Below are positions 1-4,881 of a stretch of 6,110 nucleotides of DNA, in pieces. The translations under genes were made by a program, and so were the position numbers. The DNA is from Flavisolibacter sp. (lineage in GTDB: Bacteria > Bacteroidota > Bacteroidia > Chitinophagales > Chitinophagaceae), in assembly GCA_013695175.1 (NCBI GenBank), contig JACDAZ010000503.1, positions 1 through 6,110 on the forward strand, written 5' to 3'. A model generated the notes under the pieces. It worked only from the letters and a program-made list of their open reading frames with translations. It made no database searches and was not told where the DNA came from. Position 1 is the stretch's first letter. Every line of letters begins with the position of its first letter.

Positions 1-1298
1 CCACCGGCCATGCCAAAACCTTCCACCCAATCACCTTCTGTTTTCCTGTTTGTGTTCCTGTTTTTCCAGCCAATCTTTTCTGCACCCATCTCATAGGCTT
101 CCTTTAAATACTTACTTGAAAAAGGAAGGTTTCTTTGAGGATCTGTTTCAGCATAATTTATCAACCTAAGTAGGAGCGGATCCATATTTAATTTATGTGC
201 TAATTCATCGATGGCACATTCAATGGCAAACGCACCTGTAGCTTCACCGGGTCCCCGCATCCAGGTAGGTGTACTTACATCTAAAGGATACACCTTATAA
301 CGGGTTGTAACATTAGGACTGTTATATAAAAATCGAGATACATTTACAATTCCTTCTGTGAATTCTTCATAATCAGAAGTATGCGAATAAGCTTCATGGG
401 TAATACCCGTAAATTTTCCATCCGGTGATGCCCCTATACCTATTTTTTGAATAGCATGTGGCCTATAGCCCACCATATTAAACATCTGGTCTCTCCCGAG
501 AACAACTTTTAATGGCCTGCCAATCATTTTTGCACCCATCACAGCTGCAATAGCATGTGGCCATGTACGCAGAGCAGCTCCAAATCCTCCACCCACAAAA
601 TGGGCATGAATTTGAACGTTTTGCTCATCCAACTTAAAAGCCTGTGCTATACTTTTTTGAGCTGATTTTACACCCTGTGTTTTTTCATAAACAGTTACTT
701 TATCATTTCCGCTCCACACCGCTATTGTTGCATGTAGCTCCATTGGATTATGCACCTCAATTGGAATTTCGTATTCCGCTTCAACCATAACAGGTGCATT
801 TTTATATGCATCCACTTCACCACGCTGGTAATCATTATAACGGTTACCCTCAAGTGATTTTAAACTCTTTACTGCCTTTTGCAAATCAGTCTGATGCGCT
901 TCTTTTTTATACTGTACTTTAATTAATGTACCTGCATGCACTGCTCTTTCCCATGTATCTGCAATTACCAATGCCACAGGCTCACCATTAAATCTTATAT
1001 AAGCATCTCCAAAAACCTGTAATCCTTTTCCACCCACCGGACCTTTAGCAGGATTATAACCTTCCTCATAACCCGGGACTTTTAGAGCATTTAAATGCGT
1101 AATAACCCTGATAACACCAGGAGCTCTTTCAGCTGCTTTTGTGTCAATAGCTGTTATCGTGCCTTTTGTAATAGTGCTGCCCACAATTACTCCATAAGTA
1201 AGACCCGGTATTTGAAATTCTGCAGCATATTTTGCTGCACCGGTTACTTTGGCTCGTCCATCAACCCTTTCAATATCGTTTTGAATATTGTTATTCAT
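1..1298 (-). CDS. paoC: Molybdopterin-binding (large) subunit of PaoABC-type periplasmic aldehyde oxidoreductase, partial (C-terminus off window)
   Basis: This is the catalytic subunit of a xanthine-dehydrogenase-family enzyme. In E. coli PaoABC it binds molybdopterin cytosine dinucleotide and oxidises aldehydes to acids. I translated it from the ATG at 1298; the frame stays open for 432 residues to the window edge. The family is about 730 residues long, so roughly 300 are missing. Visible landmarks are an N-terminal start of the aldehyde-oxidase a/b hammerhead domain (IERVDGRAKVTGAAKYA, 9-25), GEPVALVIAD (105-114), HNPMELHATIAVW (183-195), the cofactor loop VGGGFG (235-240) and MRGPGEATG (347-355), all typical of the PaoC branch. 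The catalytic C-terminal glutamate (bovine xanthine oxidase Glu1261 equivalent) lies off the window and cannot be checked. The gene follows the FAD subunit after 53 bp with no clear Shine-Dalgarno site. An in-frame TAA upstream rules out a much longer start. Confidence 0.93.
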   Translation of the reverse strand, partial: MNNNIQNDIERVDGRAKVTGAAKYAAEFQIPGLTYGVIVGSTITKGTITAIDTKAAERAPGVIRVITHLNALKVPGYEEGYNPAKGPVGGKGLQVFGDAYIRFNGEPVALVIADTWERAVHAGTLIKVQYKKEAHQTDLQKAVKSLKSLEGNRYNDYQRGEVDAYKNAPVMVEAEYEIPIEVHNPMELHATIAVWSGNDKVTVYEKTQGVKSAQKSIAQAFKLDEQNVQIHAHFVGGGFGAALRTWPHAIAAVMGAKMIGRPLKVVLGRDQMFNMVGYRPHAIQKIGIGASPDGKFTGITHEAYSHTSDYEEFTEGIVNVSRFLYNSPNVTTRYKVYPLDVSTPTWMRGPGEATGAFAIECAIDELAHKLNMDPLLLRLINYAETDPQRNLPFSSKYLKEAYEMGAEKIGWKNRNTNRKTEGDWVEGFGMAG

Positions 1299-1351
1299 AT
1301 TAATTATGTCTTTTGCAAATAAGTGAACATTGCATATTGTCAATTAAATTA

Positions 1352-2344
1352 TTATCCAACCTTGCCTGTAGCTTTTTTCAAGGCATCAACCAAAGTATTT
1401 GGAGCAAGTTTTAATTTGAAGTTATTATAACCGTACCCCTTTGCACCTTTCATTGCTATAGTTGCAGCTTGTTCAAAAACTGAATCGCTTGCCTGCTTAC
1501 CTCTTAAAAAATTTTCCGTTTCAGTTAAACGCCATGGTTTATGTGCTACACCACCCATTGCCAGTTTTATATTTTTTATACTACTCCCATTCATTTCCAC
1601 AGCAACAGCAACTGAGACTAAAGCAAAAGCATAAGAAGCCCTGTCACGTATTTTTTCGTACAAACTTTTATTTGCAAAAGAAGATTGATCTGGCACTTCA
1701 ACAGCAGTAATAATTTCATTGCGCTGCAGGTTTGTTTCAATATGTGGTGTTGCACCCGGTAAGCGGTGAAAATCTTTAAAAGCAAGCTTTCTTTCACCTT
1801 TTGGTCCTGCAATTACCACAAATGCATCCAAGGCTGTTAATGCCACAGACATATCGCTTGGGTGAACGGCTATACATTGATCAGTTGCACCAAAGATGGC
1901 ATGCATTCTATTAAAACCGTTTAATGCGCTGCAACCTGTACCGGGCTTTCTTTTATTGCAAGGCATAGTAGTATCGTAGAAATAAGGACAACGCGTTCTT
2001 TGTAAAATATTACCTCCAATGGTTGCCATATTTCTAAGTTGGGGAGATGCACCTGCCTCCAATGCCTGTGACAGTAAAGGCAGCTTATTTTGAATCAATT
2101 CCGATTCTGCCACTTCACTGTTTAGTGCTAATGCACCAATTCTGATTACCCCTGTTTTTCTTTCATCAATATTGCGTAGAGGAAGTTTATTAATATCGAT
2201 AACTTTCTGGGGTGTTTCTACACCATGCTTCATTAAGTCAACAAGATTAGTTCCTCCTGCAATAAATTTTGCATTGACATCTTTTGTTATGCTGTCAAGA
2301 GCAGCTTTTTGTGTTGAAGGTCTTATATAATCGAAATTGATCAT
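1352..2344 (-). CDS. paoB: FAD-binding subunit of PaoABC-type aldehyde oxidoreductase, with extra [4Fe-4S] insertion
   Basis: This is the medium subunit, which passes electrons between the iron-sulphur subunit and the electron acceptor through FAD. It has 330 residues, close to E. coli PaoB (about 318). The FAD-binding segments are KFIAGGTNLVDLMK (26-39) and ATIGGNILQ (107-115). Right after these comes the feature that separates PaoB from ordinary xanthine dehydrogenase FAD subunits: an insertion with four cysteines at 119 (RTRCPYFYD), 129 (MPCNKRKPG), 138 (TGCSAL) and 157 (DQCIAVHPSDM). In E. coli PaoB the equivalent cysteines hold a [4Fe-4S] cluster; all four are present here. IRDRASYAFALVSVA (232-246) and GGVAHKPWR (264-272) are C-terminal-domain motifs shared with PaoB. 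The start overlaps the stop of the upstream gene as ATGA and is preceded by a strong Shine-Dalgarno sequence, so translation is probably coupled. Confidence 0.95.
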   Translation of the reverse strand: MINFDYIRPSTQKAALDSITKDVNAKFIAGGTNLVDLMKHGVETPQKVIDINKLPLRNIDERKTGVIRIGALALNSEVAESELIQNKLPLLSQALEAGASPQLRNMATIGGNILQRTRCPYFYDTTMPCNKRKPGTGCSALNGFNRMHAIFGATDQCIAVHPSDMSVALTALDAFVVIAGPKGERKLAFKDFHRLPGATPHIETNLQRNEIITAVEVPDQSSFANKSLYEKIRDRASYAFALVSVAVAVEMNGSSIKNIKLAMGGVAHKPWRLTETENFLRGKQASDSVFEQAATIAMKGAKGYGYNNFKLKLAPNTLVDALKKATGKVG

Positions 2345-2979
2345 ATTGAACCTCCTTTTTCATTTACTTCTTTTATAGCATTTACTATATTGGGATAAGC
2401 ACCACAACGGCAAATGTTTCCACTCATGTAATGTTTTATTTCTTCCACTGAACCTGCATGTCCTTCACGAACACAGGCTACTGCCGACATAATATGTCCC
2501 GGGGTACAATATCCGCATTGAAACCCGTCGTGCTTAATAAATGCTTCCTGCATTGGATGCAGAATATCGCCATCCGCTAACCCTTCAATAGTAGTTATTT
2601 CTTTACCATGTTGCATTACAGCAAGACTCAGGCAGGATAATGTTCTTTTTCCATCCACATGTACTGTACAGGCGCCACATTGCCCCCAATCGCAACCTTT
2701 TTTTGTACCCGTTAGATGAAGCTGTTCACGCAGAAGATCAAGTAACGTAACCCTTGGTTCTACCGATAATTTATGGCTGGTTCCATTTACAGAAAGCTCA
2801 AGCGGAATTTTTTCAAAATAAGAAGCTATTGTCTCATCCTTTTCTGCGGCTTTTAATAAAGCGGGCGGAGCAAGTGCCAAAGCCATTACTGCTGATGATT
2901 TCTTCAAAAATCCTCTTCGGCTTTCCTGCTTATAAGGTGGATTCTCGTTAATATTTTCCAGTTTTTTTTCTTTATCCAT
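2341..2979 (-). CDS. paoA: Tat-exported 2x[2Fe-2S] subunit of PaoABC-type aldehyde oxidoreductase
   Basis: This is the small iron-sulphur subunit, which relays electrons from the molybdenum centre to FAD. It has 212 residues; E. coli PaoA has about 229. Residues 20-46 form a Tat signal: SRRGFLKKS at 20-28, then a hydrophobic alanine/leucine stretch and a probable cleavage region near LLKAA. As in E. coli, this subunit should carry the whole folded complex to the periplasm. The plant-ferredoxin-like domain has Cys96, Cys101, Cys104 and Cys116 (GTKKGCDWGQCGACTV begins at 91). The second, helical 2Fe-2S domain has Cys155, Cys158, Cys190 and Cys192 (GFQCGYCTPGH and SGNICRCGAYPN). It is the first gene of the operon and its stop overlaps the next start by 4 bp. 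No Shine-Dalgarno site precedes the ATG. A run of eight A residues lies in codons 4-6, just after the start. Confidence 0.95.
   Translation of the reverse strand: MDKEKKLENINENPPYKQESRRGFLKKSSAVMALALAPPALLKAAEKDETIASYFEKIPLELSVNGTSHKLSVEPRVTLLDLLREQLHLTGTKKGCDWGQCGACTVHVDGKRTLSCLSLAVMQHGKEITTIEGLADGDILHPMQEAFIKHDGFQCGYCTPGHIMSAVACVREGHAGSVEEIKHYMSGNICRCGAYPNIVNAIKEVNEKGGSI
2350..2358 (-). promoter_or_regulatory. Strong Shine-Dalgarno sequence for the FAD subunit
   Basis: On the minus strand the sequence reads AAAGGAGGT, followed by six bases (TTCAAT) and then the ATG at 2344. It sits inside the last codons of the iron-sulphur subunit gene (Glu-Lys-Gly-Gly-Ser-Ile-stop). No other gene start in the window has a comparable site, which fits the known weak use of Shine-Dalgarno pairing in Bacteroidota. 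Together with the ATGA overlap it supports coupled translation or re-initiation. The match could also be a by-product of coding Lys-Gly-Gly. Confidence 0.6.
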
Positions 2980-3099
2980 AAAGATGATTAAGCAAGAAAT
3001 GAATTTAAATCTTTTTAATTGAAACTCTTTGAGTTATTAATTCCCTAATCCTATTGAATAAGGCATGATTTTTTGAAAGATCAAGGTAAATAACAATGT
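2980..3099. other. Divergent intergenic region between the paoABC-like operon and the small lipoprotein gene
   Basis: These 120 bp must hold the 5' regions of both the minus-strand oxidoreductase operon and the plus-strand lipoprotein gene. The stretch is strongly AT-rich. I looked for the Bacteroidota promoter pattern (TTTG near -33, TAnnTTTG near -7) on both strands and found no convincing, correctly spaced pair. The only ordered structure I can see is a short inverted repeat, AACTC-TTT-GAGTT, at 3023-3035. Confidence 0.5.
3023..3035. repeat. Short inverted repeat (possible operator) in the divergent intergenic region
   Basis: AACTC (3023-3027) and GAGTT (3031-3035) are perfect reverse complements around a TTT centre. 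The arms are only 5 bp, so chance is a real possibility. The position, upstream of two divergent genes, would suit a regulator-binding site. There is no T-tract to suggest a terminator. Confidence 0.25.
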
Positions 3100-3303
3100 A
3101 TGAAAAAGCTGTTCATTACAACCATGATATTATCTGCTGTTTTTAGCGCTTGTAATAATGAAAATGAGGACTCTAAATCAGAGGATCTTGTAAATCCTAC
3201 TCCTTTAACTGGTGTACAAAATGTAAATGGAAATATTCCTGAAACTACAAATGCTATAAGATTAGGCGATACTACTGTTGTAGATACAATACCCCACCAA
3301 TAA
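3100..3303 (+). CDS. Small predicted lipoprotein of unknown function
   Basis: I do not recognise the family. The 67-residue product starts with a typical lipoprotein signal peptide: MKK, a hydrophobic core (LFITTMILSAVF, 4-15) and a lipobox-like FSAC with Cys18 as the predicted lipidated residue. The next residues, NNENEDSKSED, are acidic and polar, like the lipoprotein export signals that send Bacteroidota lipoproteins to the cell surface. The mature part is only about 50 residues, rich in Asn, Thr, Pro, Asp and Glu, with no cysteine after Cys18 and no membrane segment, so it is probably an extended surface peptide. The start at 3100 is chosen because the signal peptide begins there; an AAGG at 3083-3086 is too far upstream to be a good Shine-Dalgarno site. 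Its TAA stop directly abuts the stop codon of the convergent TIM-barrel gene. Confidence 0.75.
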   Translation: MKKLFITTMILSAVFSACNNENEDSKSEDLVNPTPLTGVQNVNGNIPETTNAIRLGDTTVVDTIPHQ

Positions 3304-4191
3304 TTATAGCTTTAGATTTTTCATAAATTCTGCGTTTGCACTTGCTGCATCAATTGGTGTTGTTCCCGCATAATGCTCTTGTTCTACAAAATAATATTTC
3401 ATTCCTTTTGAAGAAGCTGCCTTTAATATTTTATTATAATCTATGGAACCGGTTCCTAATATTGTAGTTGCACCTGTTTCAGATGCAGGAGCATCTTTTC
3501 TTCTATCTTTTATATGTCCTAGTGTAAACCTGTTTGGATATTTATTTAACCAGGTTAAAGGATCCTGACCGGCTGTTACAACCCAGTAGATATCCATTTC
3601 GTAATCTACTAAATCAGCACCGGTGTTTTGCATTAAAACATCCTGTGGTATTTGTCCTTCCAATGGTTTAAAGGTATAATCATGGTTATGATAAGCAAAT
3701 CTTAAACCGTTACGCTTACATATTTCTCCGCATTCGTTAAATTTATCTGCAGCTTTTTTATAATCATCTAATGTTTTTTGTGACCCCAGCGAGGGACATA
3801 TCAGATAATGCATTCCAATTGAAGCTGCTTCGCCGGCCTTTCTTTCAAAATCTTTATAGATATCTGCATGACTTGCTGTTATTCTCATGCCCAACCTCTC
3901 AACATAGTTTTTAAACTCAGCCGGTTCCATACCCCAAAACATACCTAATTGGTTATGCTCATAACTTTCAAGTTGCTTGTAACCAAATGAAGCAACCTGT
4001 CTTAATACTCCACGCGGATCTTTAGGCATTTCATCTCTTAAAGTATATAGCTGTAATCCAAAATCCTGGTTGATTGCATCTATTCCTGATGTAGTGTTAC
4101 ATGAAGCTAAACTGTTGCTGATTTTTAAGAAGGCAAGTCCTGAAGCAAACGTTGCTGACAGCTTTATAAATGATCTGCGGTTGTATGACAT
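3304..4191 (-). CDS. Tat-exported sugar isomerase/epimerase-like TIM-barrel lipoprotein
   Basis: A 295-residue protein of the xylose-isomerase-like TIM-barrel superfamily (AP endonuclease family 2 fold; IolE, hydroxypyruvate isomerase and tagatose-epimerase relatives). The signal region has a Tat motif, NRRSFIKLS (4-12), a hydrophobic stretch, and a lipobox LASC with Cys31, so it is probably a Tat-exported lipoprotein. The barrel begins at DFGLQLYTLRDEM (43-55). Motifs that probably form the metal and substrate site are ASHADIYKD (106-114), FAYHNHDYTF (165-174), DYEMDIYWV (196-204), LGHIKDRR (224-231) and FVEQEHY (268-274). The fold and export are well supported. The reaction is not: family members isomerise, epimerise, dehydrate or hydrolyse sugar derivatives. 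The gene follows the subunit-3-like gene after 17 bp, so they are probably co-transcribed. Its neighbours suggest a role on an oxidised (keto) sugar or glycoside; that part is inference. Confidence 0.88.
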   Translation of the reverse strand: MSYNRRSFIKLSATFASGLAFLKISNSLASCNTTSGIDAINQDFGLQLYTLRDEMPKDPRGVLRQVASFGYKQLESYEHNQLGMFWGMEPAEFKNYVERLGMRITASHADIYKDFERKAGEAASIGMHYLICPSLGSQKTLDDYKKAADKFNECGEICKRNGLRFAYHNHDYTFKPLEGQIPQDVLMQNTGADLVDYEMDIYWVVTAGQDPLTWLNKYPNRFTLGHIKDRRKDAPASETGATTILGTGSIDYNKILKAASSKGMKYYFVEQEHYAGTTPIDAASANAEFMKNLKL

Positions 4192-4208
4192 AAGGTATAA
4201 TTAAACAA

Positions 4209-4766
4209 TCAGGCAAAAGCTTTATCACCTTTTTTATAAGGAATGCATCCTTCATATCTGCCTGGAACAGGTACATAACGACGTGCTTGTGTTAAACCTA
4301 TTTCAGATGTGAAATATCCAAGTAAAGTCAGCTCTTTCATCATCCGGAAATAATGATTATCGTCTTCAGGTTTTTTATTTTTAGTATAATCTTTTTGTTC
4401 TGCATCTAATTTTACAAGCAATTCAAGTCTTTGTTGCGGAGAAGCACTAATAAAGTTTTTATTATAAGCATCTTTTGATGCTTTATTTAATTTATCTATA
4501 CCCTCATGAAAGACTTTCTGATCCTTTTCTTCATAAGAATCATTAACCATAACAGTCATAAACAGCCCAACTTGTGCAGCTTTTGCACCGGGAGTAGATG
4601 TTGTTGGTAAAATAGTTTCTGCCACTTCATCTAAAAACCTGATGTCATCCTCAGAGAACTGCATTTTCTTATCGTCCGATTTACACCCGGTAAGAATTGC
4701 ATTGGCACCAACCATGGTACCACCTAATAAAATGCTTATATATTTTACTGCTTCCCGCCTGTCCAT
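4209..4766 (-). CDS. Gluconate 2-dehydrogenase subunit 3-like protein, predicted Tat lipoprotein
   Basis: A 185-residue protein that fits the gluconate 2-dehydrogenase subunit 3 family, the small subunit that usually accompanies an FAD-dependent GMC sugar dehydrogenase and is needed for its export or stability. The family pattern is seen in FLDEVAETILPTTSTPGAK (44-62) near the N-terminus and LGYFTSEIGLTQARRY (149-164), then PVPGRYEGC ending at Cys174. The N-terminus has a Tat-like DRREAVKYIS (2-11), a hydrophobic core and a lipobox LTGC with Cys28, followed by KSDDKK, which resembles a Bacteroidota surface-export signal. No GMC flavoprotein is in the window; the neighbours are a Gfo/Idh oxidoreductase upstream and a TIM-barrel protein 17 bp downstream. 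Either the partner lies beyond position 6110, is encoded elsewhere, or this copy works with another enzyme. Confidence 0.85.
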   Translation of the reverse strand: MDRREAVKYISILLGGTMVGANAILTGCKSDDKKMQFSEDDIRFLDEVAETILPTTSTPGAKAAQVGLFMTVMVNDSYEEKDQKVFHEGIDKLNKASKDAYNKNFISASPQQRLELLVKLDAEQKDYTKNKKPEDDNHYFRMMKELTLLGYFTSEIGLTQARRYVPVPGRYEGCIPYKKGDKAFA

Positions 4767-4881
4767 AATTTTATTTTAAAAGTTTTTACTATTAATTAAA
4801 ATATTTATTTCCACTTTATTTATTTGTTCACACATCATTATTCTTTTACACATTTGCATATCTGCATATCTGCACATTTAA
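4767..4881. other. AT-rich intergenic gap inside the minus-strand gene group
   Basis: 115 bp separate the Gfo/Idh stop codon from the start of the subunit-3-like gene. It is much longer than the 17-bp gap to the next gene, so a separate promoter or processing site for the last two genes is possible. I see no convincing TTTG/TAnnTTTG promoter pair and no hairpin followed by a T-tract. The side next to the Gfo/Idh gene carries an 8-bp tandem repeat (4848-4879); the rest is nearly pure A/T. Confidence 0.5.
4848..4879. repeat. 8-bp tandem repeat, four units
   Basis: Four consecutive 8-mers on the plus strand: ACACATTT, GCATATCT, GCATATCT, GCACATTT. The two inner units are identical, and the outer two match each other in seven of eight bases. 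It begins only 2 bp past the stop codon of the Gfo/Idh gene, on its 3' side. The related words CACACATC (near 4829) and CATTGCATATTG (near 1328) hint that such words recur in intergenic DNA of this genome, but I cannot confirm that from one window. Confidence 0.6.

Noticed and set aside
1095..1322. Cysteine-rich 75-codon plus-strand open frame
   Set aside because: It lies antisense to the well-supported molybdopterin subunit gene, has no signal or domain, and its cysteines come from reading the complement of Ala/Thr codons.
1462..1710. 82-codon plus-strand open frame
   Set aside because: It lies inside the FAD subunit gene on the opposite strand; its Gln/Leu-rich composition is a shadow of that gene.
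1618..1812. 64-codon minus-strand open frame
   Set aside because: It is an alternative frame within the FAD subunit gene, with low-complexity leucine runs and no recognisable motif.
2754..2951. 65-codon plus-strand open frame
   Set aside because: It is antisense to the signal peptide and start of the iron-sulphur subunit, with no start signal or family resemblance.
3060..3099. Bacteroidota-type promoter before the lipoprotein gene
   Set aside because: A TTTTTTG word occurs, but it misses the TA of TAnnTTTG, and the nearest TTTG upstream is about 36 bp away instead of about 20.
4848..4879. CRISPR-like array
   Set aside because: The units are only 8 bp, contiguous and without spacers, and no cas gene is nearby.
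4767..4881. Rho-independent terminator after the Gfo/Idh gene
   Set aside because: No stem of useful length or GC content followed by a T-tract is present on the minus strand; the repeat there is direct, not inverted.
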